Below, one piece after another: positions 7,818 to 15,704 of a stretch of DNA of 64,000 nucleotides. The position numbers were made by a program, and so were the translations under genes. The DNA lies in the NCBI GenBank assembly GCA_900317825.1, contig ONIH01000004.1, forward strand, positions 1 through 64,000. Direction: 5' to 3'. Every line of letters begins with the position of its first letter. Position 1 is the first letter of the stretch. Origin of the DNA: an uncultured Lachnospiraceae bacterium. Its GTDB lineage: Bacteria; Bacillota; Clostridia; Lachnospirales; Lachnospiraceae. The notes beneath the pieces are model-generated. The model was not told the origin of the DNA, ran no database searches, and saw nothing but the letters and a program-made list of their open reading frames with translations.

Positions 7818-9002
7818 TTATTCTCCTGTAGTCGTATCAGTCATTGCGCCATCAGAGGCAGCTGTGTCATCGTCGACTCCGATATTACCTTCAATCTTAC
7901 TGAAGTCCTCTACGTCTGCCTCAGTTTTCCCAGTCCTGTATGATATCTGCTGGCTTATATTCCTTACTTCCTGGCTCGGTGCGAAATTCATTTCGTCGAA
8001 CATCTTCTGGTGGAGCTTCTCTACATTTGACTCGAGAGTGCACGGTACGATGATCGAACCATAAGTGTTCATAGTGCCGTTCCACTTGTCAAATGGGAAT
8101 CCGAAGGACTTATCCATCGAATATGACTTGGCCGCTGTAGCCAGTGAGAGAATTTCTGTCGCAGAAAAATTGGTCGATACCTTTGGCAGTACGTCGTCAA
8201 TGATCGAATTCAACTGTGAAAGTGAAGCCTTCTTCACTTTTTCCATGACGAGGTTCATGACCTTTCTCTGTCTCTGTGCACGGCCGTAGTCGCCTTTTCC
8301 GTCAGAAGTATGTCGGATACGACAATAAGCGCACGCCTGTACTCCGTTTAAAGTCTGAAGTCCCGGCTTCGTCACGTAAGTCGCCTCTTTTCCTGAAAGT
8401 CTCGCAACCTCCGGGATCGTAGGCCATCTGCTGCTGTTTAAGGCTTCGTACTCTGCCTGCGTCACATCGACTTCAATGCCGCCGACATCGTCGACCACAT
8501 CTGTGACCGCTGCAAAGTCAAAGGTGACGAACTTCTCGATATTCAGATCGAGGTTTCCGTTCACCATCTCGAGTGCTTCTTTCTCTCCGCCTCTCGCGTA
8601 GGCTGCATTTGACTTGGTGTATGTCCCCTGGCCCTGCGGGTCTACATTCAGCAGAGTGTCGCGGTAAACTGAAGCCATGCGGATCTTTTTCGTGTCGTTA
8701 TTTATGGACACGATGATCTGCACGTCTGTGTTTCCGGCGTCTGTCGCCGATTCTCCGGAGGCTCTGCTGTCGACTCCGAATACCATGAAATTCGTGTAGC
8801 CAGACAGCGTCTTTTCTGTCTGCTTTGAGAGTTTGTTGGTCTTTATGTCGCCGATGTCGCGGAAGTTTATCATGCCGAATTTCAGCCAGAAAAAAAGTAC
8901 CGCGAGCAGCAGCAGAAGTATGATTATCTCGATTATAAGAAGAACTTTTCTGCGCTTTCTGCGCCTCGCCCTCCTGGACGGCTGTCCTGTCTTGTCACTC
9001 AT
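7818..9002 (-). CDS. LytR-CpsA-Psr (LCP) family cell-wall ligase
   Basis: LCP enzymes attach polymers (teichoic acid, capsule) to peptidoglycan on the outer face of the membrane. The 394 residues have a basic cytoplasmic start (RRARRRKRRK), one membrane segment (about 20-44) and the LCP core: FMVFGVDSRASGE, NTDVQIIVSINNDTKKIRMASVYRDTLL, and YGRAQRQRKVM with the conserved Arg residues that contact the lipid pyrophosphate. The tail is Asp/Thr-rich. It is first in an operon with glmS, which fits cell-envelope synthesis. The polymer handled cannot be told from sequence. Confidence 0.93.
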   Translation of the reverse strand: MSDKTGQPSRRARRRKRRKVLLIIEIIILLLLLAVLFFWLKFGMINFRDIGDIKTNKLSKQTEKTLSGYTNFMVFGVDSRASGESATDAGNTDVQIIVSINNDTKKIRMASVYRDTLLNVDPQGQGTYTKSNAAYARGGEKEALEMVNGNLDLNIEKFVTFDFAAVTDVVDDVGGIEVDVTQAEYEALNSSRWPTIPEVARLSGKEATYVTKPGLQTLNGVQACAYCRIRHTSDGKGDYGRAQRQRKVMNLVMEKVKKASLSQLNSIIDDVLPKVSTNFSATEILSLATAAKSYSMDKSFGFPFDKWNGTMNTYGSIIVPCTLESNVEKLHQKMFDEMNFAPSQEVRNISQQISYRTGKTEADVEDFSKIEGNIGVDDDTAASDGAMTDTTTGE

Positions 9003-9038
9003 TTTTGTACCTCATTTAAAAAATCCAATAACCTATGG

Positions 9039-9067
9039 ATAATACCCCAATTATTTATGCTTGTCAA
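9039..9067 (-). promoter_or_regulatory. Sigma-A promoter of the LCP-glmS operon
   Basis: TTGACA (9062-9067), 17-nt spacer, TATTAT (9039-9044) on the minus strand. Confidence 0.8.
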
Positions 9068-9093
9068 TCGGTAGGCGGCGGGCACCCTGTGTC

Positions 9094-10422
9094 CTATAAA
9101 TAGTAGTTCTGCATGCCGGTGGGCAGGTTGCGGTTGTAGTAGGGGTCGCCGGAGGTGATGGTGCGGTGCCACTTGTCGCGGAGGATGGAGCGGGAGGCCT
9201 CGTCGCTGCCGGCGTCAGGGGCGCTGCGGTGGGCGGTAACACGCGGGGTATAGACTACACGGAGGCCGCCGGCGTGTGCCTTAAGGCAGAGGTCGAGGAT
9301 CATGTCGTTGCCACGGAGCCTCCTGTCGAAACCGCCGCATTTTTTAAAAAATGATGCGTCGACCATGCAGAATGAAAAATCCACCATCGACACGTCCTGC
9401 GGTATCCTGATGCGCCCGTAAAGTCCGGCAGACAGGGCGTTCTCACCGTGGCATGCCGGATAAGTGATACCCTCTGCGTCATAGATGTAACCGCAGTTAT
9501 TTATCGAAAAACCGCTTATGAATTTGCCACCTGCTATGGCGACATCGGGCTGCGACACGTAGCTGTAAAGCGTCTCCGCGGCATTCCTCGAAGTCACGTA
9601 GACGCCCTTGTCTTTTATCAGGAGCACCGAATCCAGGTGCATCCTATAGTCGCCCCCGTCGTATCTGACCTGCCAGGAATCATTTCGCCTGCGCTCGACT
9701 TTTCCCTTAATGCCGTTTTCGTTCAGGTAGGCACTGACCACTGTCATGTGCTCCCGGAGACTTCTGTCCCGGAGCTTTATCAGCTCGTCGGTGACCGGCA
9801 CGTCGCTTATCAGGTTATGCCAGAGGAGCGCCGGAATGTGGCCGAAACGCATTTTTTTCATCATGCACCTGATGAAAAAATCATACGCAAAGGCGAACGA
9901 GAGCTCTTTTCTGAAAATCCCCGTCCGCTGCAGGGCGCTCCGCTTTACGATAAAAGTGTCACCGATATAGTTCTGGCCGAGCAGCAGCTCCTTGTTGAAA
10001 TCCGGCAGGAAGTACGGGTTCACACGGCTGTCGTCCTTTATCTCGTCGTGATCGGTGTAGATGATGTCGCACTCCGGATGATCTTCGATAAAATCCTTTA
10101 AGTATCTGAGCACCATCGTATTCAGCCTGTCCGTGAGCCCGACAAATATCAGGTAGTCGCCCTGCGCCCTGCGGATTCCCTCATTCCAGACATCTGCGAG
10201 CGAATTCTTCGGGCGAAGCTTCACGTACTTAAGCCGGTAGTCGTCCTTAAACACCTGCTTCGTGACCTTCCCGAGTCCCGCTTCCGGGCAGGCGTCAAGC
10301 ACCTGGATCTCCATATTCTTCCACTCGAGCGCCTTCGCCGACTCTATAGACTGTCTGAAAAACCAGGCATTCGTCTGGTAGGCTCCGATGATCACCGAGA
10401 ATCTGATCGACTCAATCGCCAT
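9094..10422 (-). CDS. Family 2 glycosyltransferase
   Basis: GT-A fold transferase of 442 residues. The N-terminus FSVIIGAYQTNAWFFRQSIESA, then SLADVWNEGIRRAQGDYLIFVG and the acidic motif CDIIYTDHDEIKDD (metal/nucleotide-sugar binding), place it in GT2. The second half has GGFDRRLRGNDMILDLCLKAHAGGLRVVYTP and the ending GDPYYNRNL, typical of large GT2 enzymes that build rhamnose-rich or O-antigen-like glycans. No membrane segment is obvious. It overlaps the upstream UDP-sugar pyrophosphorylase gene by 11 nt, so the two are coupled. Donor and acceptor are unknown. Confidence 0.85.
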   Translation of the reverse strand: MAIESIRFSVIIGAYQTNAWFFRQSIESAKALEWKNMEIQVLDACPEAGLGKVTKQVFKDDYRLKYVKLRPKNSLADVWNEGIRRAQGDYLIFVGLTDRLNTMVLRYLKDFIEDHPECDIIYTDHDEIKDDSRVNPYFLPDFNKELLLGQNYIGDTFIVKRSALQRTGIFRKELSFAFAYDFFIRCMMKKMRFGHIPALLWHNLISDVPVTDELIKLRDRSLREHMTVVSAYLNENGIKGKVERRRNDSWQVRYDGGDYRMHLDSVLLIKDKGVYVTSRNAAETLYSYVSQPDVAIAGGKFISGFSINNCGYIYDAEGITYPACHGENALSAGLYGRIRIPQDVSMVDFSFCMVDASFFKKCGGFDRRLRGNDMILDLCLKAHAGGLRVVYTPRVTAHRSAPDAGSDEASRSILRDKWHRTITSGDPYYNRNLPTGMQNYYL

Positions 10423-11536
10423 CGGTATCTCTCCTGGCTTTTAAAAGCTCCCTGGCTGTATCCACGGAATCCACGCCGTGCAGGTTCTTCACCGGGGCAA
10501 ACTCCTTCTCACGCACGACTTCAACCGGAAGAAAATCCGGGAAGAACTGCAGGATATCAGTGATCAGGATCTCGAATTTATATCCGTTCGGCTCAGATGG
10601 CTTTATGAGATTTCCGTTCTGATCGATGTAGGGGATTTTTTTCTTTACTTTGTGGACAGGCATTTTCTGTTCTACAGTCCTTAAAAGAATTGAAGTATCA
10701 AAAAGGTAATTCACCGTGACTCCGGCGCAGTATAAAAGCTCGCCGTTCTCGTCACGCTGGTTTGCCTGGCTTTCATCTAATTCAAAATATTCAACTATCG
10801 ACGGGTGGCCGTTCTTCTCACAGACGACTCCGACATTCTCCGCCGGGTCCTTTTTAAGCACAGCCTTCACGGCTGCAGACTTTTTTTCTGCTATCACAGC
10901 GCCGAGAAATGCCGGATCGGCTATCCTCGCCAGGACATTATCCACGCCGAAGACGTTCATCCACTTGACGCCGCGCTCTTTCAGCACTTCCCCGTAGCCA
11001 GCCTTTATAAGCGACGTGAAAAATCCGCCGTTTCCATTCGGCGAAGTCGCCGGGACATCCTCACCCTCAAAGAGCAGATTCCCGTCGAAGTCGCACGCCG
11101 GCGCCATCTCCTGCCTGAAAAAATATATCAGCTCCGGGTCATACCCGAAATAATTTTTTTCTTTGAAAAATGCCCTGGTCGCCTCGTCGTTCTTATCCGA
11201 TGTCATGATAAAAAACGGCAGCCTGATGTCTCCGATGTCACGGCGCAGGTTATCAGACAGGCACTCAAAAATGGACTTGTCGCCATCGATGGGATAAGTC
11301 CCCTTCGGCCCATCGAATCCGAGCCTGGTACCCATTCCGCCGGCAAGCAGCAGAAGAGCCAGCTTTCCGCGCTTTATCGCGTCCAGGCCGGCCTTTGTAT
11401 AGATGTCACGATTTTTCTCGTATTCAGGGAGACGCAGGGTCTTCACAGGGCGGAGGTCATTCCTTACCTCTTTCTTGCTTTCCTGTGAAAGAGCCATGTA
11501 CTCCCTCAGCTTCTCTTTTGCTTCTTCTGTCGTCAT
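10412..11536 (-). CDS. UDP-sugar pyrophosphorylase (UDPGP/UAP1-like)
   Basis: Nucleotidyltransferase making a UDP-sugar from UTP and a sugar 1-phosphate. The signature LALLLLAGGMGTRLGFDGPKG is of the eukaryote-like UDPGP family (AGP1/UAP1), not GalU. Further support comes from PFFIMTSDKND, NGNGGFFTSLIKAG, NVFGVDNVLARIADP and EYFELDESQAN. The 374 residues are short for UAP1 but near the ~400 of bacterial members. UDP-GlcNAc or UDP-GalNAc is the likely product; sequence alone does not decide. It sits between an acyl-ACP thioesterase (1 nt gap) and a GT2 gene. Confidence 0.88.
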   Translation of the reverse strand: MTTEEAKEKLREYMALSQESKKEVRNDLRPVKTLRLPEYEKNRDIYTKAGLDAIKRGKLALLLLAGGMGTRLGFDGPKGTYPIDGDKSIFECLSDNLRRDIGDIRLPFFIMTSDKNDEATRAFFKEKNYFGYDPELIYFFRQEMAPACDFDGNLLFEGEDVPATSPNGNGGFFTSLIKAGYGEVLKERGVKWMNVFGVDNVLARIADPAFLGAVIAEKKSAAVKAVLKKDPAENVGVVCEKNGHPSIVEYFELDESQANQRDENGELLYCAGVTVNYLFDTSILLRTVEQKMPVHKVKKKIPYIDQNGNLIKPSEPNGYKFEILITDILQFFPDFLPVEVVREKEFAPVKNLHGVDSVDTARELLKARRDTDGD

Positions 11537-11537
11537 G

Positions 11538-12248
11538 TCACGCCTCTTTTAATGCCTCAAGCCTCATAAACGGCTGGAAGTCCGTATCTGTGATCTCTAC
11601 CAGGGTGCGTCCCTCCTGTTCTCCTCTGCGCAAAAGCAGATTATCGCCGTTTCTCGCCTGGTCCTTGTATTCTATCCTGTAAAAATCAAACGGTCCTTTT
11701 CCGAGCAGAAGCCCTTCTGCTAAGATTATGTACTTTCCGTTATTCACATGGCCGTTTGAATCGATCATCGTCTCATCGACTTTTATCTGATCTACCGTGG
11801 ACACTTCGCCGTCAAAATGAATTTTTCGCCCGCCGAAGTCCTCTGTCGGTGCCGCTCCGATGCCGTAAGCCCTGAACATCTCATCGGAAGCCCTGGTCGG
11901 CGCCGAACGGTCTAAGTCCATGTAGACCCAGAGCGAGTTCGCCGTGATAAAAGGAGCCTCATCCCAGTCCGTTATCGTAAAATACCTGGAAGCCAGCGCT
12001 CCCCTCGCCTTATAAGGGTAAGTGCGCACCGTCACATTCTCTCCCATGACCGGCCTCTTATGGATACGGATCTGCCAGTCCGTCACGAACCAGCCTCTTC
12101 GCTGGGCTACCAGCCACTGTGCCGTATATCCGGTGTCCTGCGAGTGAAAAGTAGCGCAGTCCTGCAGCTGGTTTATGATGCCTGAAAGCGGCAGTTCCAG
12201 CTTCTCATCCACCTGTGAAAATCCCACCCGGGTCTTCATCTCATACAT
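11538..12248 (-). CDS. Acyl-ACP thioesterase
   Basis: Hydrolyses acyl-ACP to release fatty acids. The 236 residues form a double hot-dog fold: an N-terminal strand MYEMKTRVGFSQVDEKLELPL, then LVAQRRGWFVTDWQIRIHKRP, GALASRYFTITDWD and ANSLWVYMDLDRSAPTR, and the second-domain signature DSNGHVNNGKYI carrying the conserved Asn/His. An open frame reaches 12290, but that upstream ATG lies inside the predicted -10 box. The ATG at 12246-12248 has GAAAGG about 9 nt upstream, so I use it. It leads a three-gene operon with the UDP-sugar pyrophosphorylase and GT2. Confidence 0.88.
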   Translation of the reverse strand: MYEMKTRVGFSQVDEKLELPLSGIINQLQDCATFHSQDTGYTAQWLVAQRRGWFVTDWQIRIHKRPVMGENVTVRTYPYKARGALASRYFTITDWDEAPFITANSLWVYMDLDRSAPTRASDEMFRAYGIGAAPTEDFGGRKIHFDGEVSTVDQIKVDETMIDSNGHVNNGKYIILAEGLLLGKGPFDFYRIEYKDQARNGDNLLLRRGEQEGRTLVEITDTDFQPFMRLEALKEA

Positions 12249-12288
12249 AGGTATTGACCTTTCAGCTTTGTAAATAGTTTCAGCTGAC

Positions 12289-12317
12289 ATTATATCATTT
12301 AACTATGGGGATTTCCA
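12289..12317 (-). promoter_or_regulatory. Probable promoter of the thioesterase operon
   Basis: TGGAAA (12312-12317), 17-nt spacer, perfect TATAAT (12289-12294) on the minus strand. Its position argues against the far-upstream ATG at 12290 as the real start. Confidence 0.55.
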
Positions 12318-12323
12318 TACACG

Positions 12324-12354
12324 AAAAAAGACCGATGTGTAAAAACACATCAGC
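12324..12354 (-). terminator. Rho-independent terminator after tRNA-Gln
   Basis: GATGTGT/ACACATC stem (12334-12340, 12345-12351) inside GGCT.../...GGTC arms, followed on the minus strand by a six-T run (12324-12329). Confidence 0.85.
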
Positions 12355-12366
12355 CTTTTAAAAGAG

Positions 12367-12438
12367 CTGGCCCACAAGGATTCGAACCTTGAAATGACGG
12401 AGTCAGAGTCCGCTGCCTTACCGTTTGGCTATGGGCCA
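12367..12438 (-). tRNA. tRNA-Gln (anticodon CUG)
   Basis: A 72-nt cloverleaf: acceptor TGGCCCA/TGGGCCA with discriminator G, D arm GCC...GGC, anticodon stem GCGGA/TCCGT with loop CTCTGAC giving anticodon CUG (reads CAG), and T arm CAAGG-TTCGAAT-CCTTG. CCA is not encoded. It begins 10 nt after the stop of the penicillin-binding protein gene and is followed by a terminator, so it may be cotranscribed with that gene. Confidence 0.97.
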
Positions 12439-12448
12439 ACAACAGATA

Positions 12449-15031
12449 TTATTGTACTCCATTCTCCGTAGATTGCAAGTTTTTATTTGAGTACAATTTT
12501 CCGTCTGATTCCGACCCGGCTTCGGGCGGGGTCGGAGACGTGTGTACATCGCAGATCCGCTTCGTATCCTCGGCACTTATCATGTACTTTTCATCGTCGG
12601 TTCCCATGCTTCCGCCGGTAATAAATACTTTGTCCTCGATGTCAGACTTCGGGCAGAAATCCCCGGCAGGAAGGCCGGATGCCTTGCAGATAGAGAGCTT
12701 CACATGGTGGTCGCAGGTCTCTGTCGGGACAGTCTCCGTCGTGAAAAATTCGGTGTAGACCATATTGCCACGTGGATCATTGTCGCAGACATTCTCCTCT
12801 GGCAGCTTTCCGGATTTTTTGCAGACGGCGGCTGTGACAATGCCCGCCGGCCTCTCGAAGTCGAGGTTTTTCTTCGACTTGTGAACCCGCTGCATCACAG
12901 CTTTCCAGATAGTCTTCGAGTATCCGGTCTCGTCCTGCGGGGAATTATCATCGTAACCGCCCCAGATCACGCAGGTGTAGTAAGGCGAATATCCCGCAAA
13001 AAGTGTGTCCCGGTTCTTTGTCGTAGTACCGCTCTTTCCGGCGAGAGTCATCCCGCTGAAATCAGCCTTTACACCAGTTCCCTTAGTCATGACGTCCTTC
13101 ATCGCGGAAGTCAGGAGCCATGCGGTCGATTTTTTCAGGACGCGGTGTCCCTTATCGTTCGTCGTGTTCAGGATGATCTTTCCAGCCTTATCCTCGACAG
13201 TCGTGTAGAATACAGGCCTGCGGTAATAGCCTCCGTTTGCGATAGTGGCGTAGGCAGCCGTCAGCTCGATATTCTTCACGCCTTTGGTCAGGCCGCCGAG
13301 TGCCAGTGCCTGGTTGTTATCGCCCTCTTCGAGCGTCGTGATCCCGAAGTCCTTGACGTACTGGTAGCCAAGTCCTGTGCCTATGTCAGTAAGGGTCTTT
13401 ACCGTCACTACATTTATCGAATTCGTAATGGCCTCTCGGATCGTCGTAAAGCCTCGATAACGATTTTTATAGTTCTTAAGCTCCTTGCCGTTCTGGTAAG
13501 TCATCGGCGCATCATCCTCGACAGAAGCTAATGTCATGCCTCCGGCGTCTATGGCAGGCGCAAAGGCTGCAAGTATTTTAAAAGTAGAGCCGGGCTGTCT
13601 CGTGATGTCAGTAGCGCGATTCAGTGTGCGGCTTGCGGTCTTTTTGCCACGACCGCCTGAGATAGCCTTGACCTGTCCGGTCCTCTGGTCGATTATCGTC
13701 ATCGCCGCCTGCGGCTGGATCGTGTAGGTCACATTTTCTCCGCCTGAAGGCACTTTTCCATCGGCGGTCACCTGCTTTTTATAGGCTTCGTAGGCCTTCT
13801 CCGCCTCTTTTTTAGTGTTGAAATTCAGAGTGTAGTTTTCATCGTGTTTCCGGTAGTACTTAAGCATCGTCTGCTCGGAGTAGTTCTTTGTCGTGCCGTT
13901 ATCTTTTTCGACAGTCAGTGAAAAACTCATCGAATACTTCGTGCCGTCGGTGTAATTCGACTTCCGGTTTATCTCGCTGTCGACTATCTTCTGGATCCGG
14001 GCATTCTGTGTCGCGTGGATCGTAAGGCCGCCGGTATAGAGCTTCATATAGGCTTCAGTCTGCGAGATCCCGAGCTCTTTCATCATGTCGCCAACCACCT
14101 GATCAGTCAACGCATCGATAAAATACGAGGTCGCCGTGTCACCGTGGTCGGCATTTACAGTCGCGATACGGCTGTATACATCATCGTCCATCGCCGTCTG
14201 GTACTCTTTTTCGGTGATGTAGCCCTGATCGAGCATATTCTTAAGGACAGTTTCACGCCGGACTGCGTTATTCTTCGGGTGGGTGATAGGGTTGTATCTG
14301 GTCGGATTCTGTGTGATACCAGCGATCACGGCGCACTCAGAGAGGTTTAAGTCCGAGACATTTTTATTAAAATATCGCTGCGAAGCCGCCTCTACGCCGA
14401 GCGTATTCTGGCCAAGATTTATCGTGTTCAGGTAGTTCTCGAGAATCTCTTCCTTCGAAGTGACTTTTTCGAGCTGGACGGCCAGATACTGCTCCTGGAT
14501 CTTGCGATCGAGCTTGTCCTTGAATGTATTTTCATCGGTCCAGGTCGAGAAAAAGTTATTCTTCAGGAGCTGCTGCGTGATCGTGCTCGCCCCCTGTGAA
14601 AAATGCCCTCCGTTCGCAAGTCCCGAAAAGGCCGCCCTGATGATGCCGCGGAGATCCACTCCGTTGTGCTGGTAGAACCTGGCATCCTCTATGGCTATGA
14701 AAGCGTGCTGGAGGTCCTTTGGGATTTTGCTCAGGGGCTCGTAATCACGGTTAGCCCCTTTCGCCGCAAGTGTCGTCAGGACTTTGCCGTTCGAATCCAC
14801 GACCTTTGTCTGAAAGCCTGACGGGCTGATATTCACCCGGGAGATGTCCGGTAGCTTGTCAATCTGCGTCTTTGCGTGGTAGGCGAAGCCCACCATCGTC
14901 GCGGCGATGACCACCAGGATCAGGACCAGGAGTGTTTTTATAAGTGTATGCACGAAATGCCGCTGCGCCGAATGGCGTTTTTTCACCTTCGGCGAATTGT
15001 GGTATTTCACATATGATCTGCTGTAATTCAT
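12449..15031 (-). CDS. Class A penicillin-binding protein (PBP1A family)
   Basis: Bifunctional peptidoglycan glycosyltransferase/transpeptidase of 860 residues from the ATG at 15029-15031. A basic cytoplasmic start and a membrane segment (about 29-50) come first. The GT51 domain (about 85-270) has catalytic Glu115 in FIAIEDARFYQHNGVD and GASTITQQLLKN. The transpeptidase has SxxK at 482-485 (GSTFK), SxN at 538-540 (SIN) and KSGT at 666-669. The C-terminal ~150 residues are Cys-containing with a Pro/Glu-rich end. The frame stays open to 15193, but that would overlap the divergent gene, and family N-termini match the shorter form. Confidence 0.96.
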   Translation of the reverse strand: MNYSRSYVKYHNSPKVKKRHSAQRHFVHTLIKTLLVLILVVIAATMVGFAYHAKTQIDKLPDISRVNISPSGFQTKVVDSNGKVLTTLAAKGANRDYEPLSKIPKDLQHAFIAIEDARFYQHNGVDLRGIIRAAFSGLANGGHFSQGASTITQQLLKNNFFSTWTDENTFKDKLDRKIQEQYLAVQLEKVTSKEEILENYLNTINLGQNTLGVEAASQRYFNKNVSDLNLSECAVIAGITQNPTRYNPITHPKNNAVRRETVLKNMLDQGYITEKEYQTAMDDDVYSRIATVNADHGDTATSYFIDALTDQVVGDMMKELGISQTEAYMKLYTGGLTIHATQNARIQKIVDSEINRKSNYTDGTKYSMSFSLTVEKDNGTTKNYSEQTMLKYYRKHDENYTLNFNTKKEAEKAYEAYKKQVTADGKVPSGGENVTYTIQPQAAMTIIDQRTGQVKAISGGRGKKTASRTLNRATDITRQPGSTFKILAAFAPAIDAGGMTLASVEDDAPMTYQNGKELKNYKNRYRGFTTIREAITNSINVVTVKTLTDIGTGLGYQYVKDFGITTLEEGDNNQALALGGLTKGVKNIELTAAYATIANGGYYRRPVFYTTVEDKAGKIILNTTNDKGHRVLKKSTAWLLTSAMKDVMTKGTGVKADFSGMTLAGKSGTTTKNRDTLFAGYSPYYTCVIWGGYDDNSPQDETGYSKTIWKAVMQRVHKSKKNLDFERPAGIVTAAVCKKSGKLPEENVCDNDPRGNMVYTEFFTTETVPTETCDHHVKLSICKASGLPAGDFCPKSDIEDKVFITGGSMGTDDEKYMISAEDTKRICDVHTSPTPPEAGSESDGKLYSNKNLQSTENGVQ

Positions 15032-15035
15032 GTGC

Positions 15036-15067
15036 TTTATTATATCAGAAAAATCCTGTATAATAAA
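15036..15067. promoter_or_regulatory. Mirror-image overlapping divergent promoters
   Basis: Plus strand: TTTATT (15036-15041), 17-nt spacer, TATAAT (15059-15064). Minus strand: TTTATT (15062-15067), 17-nt spacer, TATAAT (15039-15044). Each -10 box ends 7 nt before an ATG (15072 plus, 15031 minus), so both transcripts would be leaderless or nearly so. Confidence 0.55.
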
Positions 15068-15071
15068 GAAT

Positions 15072-15704
15072 ATGTACAGAATAATGAAGACTGGGACAAG
15101 TGAATATAACGAGAAAAAATCCCGTTTCCTCGGGTATGTGTACGATGTGGATTCTCCCGATGCTGCCGCTGAAAAAATAGCTGCTCTCCGCAAAGAGCAC
15201 TACAACGCCAGACACGTCTGCTTCGCCTGGCAGATAGACGGGCTCCTGCGCTCTTCAGACGACGGTGAGCCTCAGGGAACCGCCGGACATCCGATAGCCG
15301 ATGTGCTGACCCACAGGGAATTAGAGCACTGTCTTATAGCCGTAGTCCGCTATTACGGAGGCATCAAACTCGGTACAGGCGGACTTACCCATGCATACAG
15401 CAATACGGCGTCCGCTGCCGCGGACGCCGCACTGCTGATGGAAATTCTTAACGGCTTCCCTCTTACCGTAACTCTCGATTACAATGACTATGGAAAGGCC
15501 GGATATTTTTTCAACGAGAATCAGATACCACAGACAGGCATCGACTATGGAGCCGATGTAACTGTGCACCTGATGGTGCCATCAGCCCTGAAGGAAATGA
15601 CCGACAGGCAGCTCGCCGGGATAACCGCCGGAAAAGCCTCTCCGGAATGGGGAAACGAGACTTCATACGGTCTTTCTGACGGTCAGGTCATTTTGCTTTC
15701 CTGA
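15072..15704 (+). CDS. YigZ/IMPACT family protein
   Basis: A 210-residue member of the UPF0029/IMPACT family. EYNEKKSRFLGYVYDVDS, HYNARHVCFAWQIDG, SSDDGEPQGTAGHPI and AVVRYYGGIKLGTGGLTHAYSN are the family's hallmarks. The C-terminal domain (DUF1949-like) follows. Function in bacteria is poorly known; a link to translation or stress is suggested for eukaryotic IMPACT. The ATG at 15072 or the in-frame ATG at 15084 could be the start; neither has a clear ribosome binding site, but 15072 sits 7 nt after a TATAAT box. Its end overlaps the convergent transglutaminase gene by 17 nt. Confidence 0.9.
   Translation: MYRIMKTGTSEYNEKKSRFLGYVYDVDSPDAAAEKIAALRKEHYNARHVCFAWQIDGLLRSSDDGEPQGTAGHPIADVLTHRELEHCLIAVVRYYGGIKLGTGGLTHAYSNTASAAADAALLMEILNGFPLTVTLDYNDYGKAGYFFNENQIPQTGIDYGADVTVHLMVPSALKEMTDRQLAGITAGKASPEWGNETSYGLSDGQVILLS

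Noticed and set aside
9448..10101. A 217-codon plus-strand frame
   Set aside because: Antisense to the GT2 gene; codon pattern follows the real gene on the other strand.
10805..11488. A 227-codon plus-strand frame
   Set aside because: Antisense to the UDP-sugar pyrophosphorylase, with no start signal.
12542..13531. A 329-codon plus-strand frame
   Set aside because: It lies fully antisense to the transpeptidase part of the PBP gene, whose motifs are intact. The frame has no RBS and no family pattern.
15032..15193. Longer N-terminus of the PBP
   Set aside because: It would run back through the divergent YigZ gene and its promoter, and the extra residues do not match the family.
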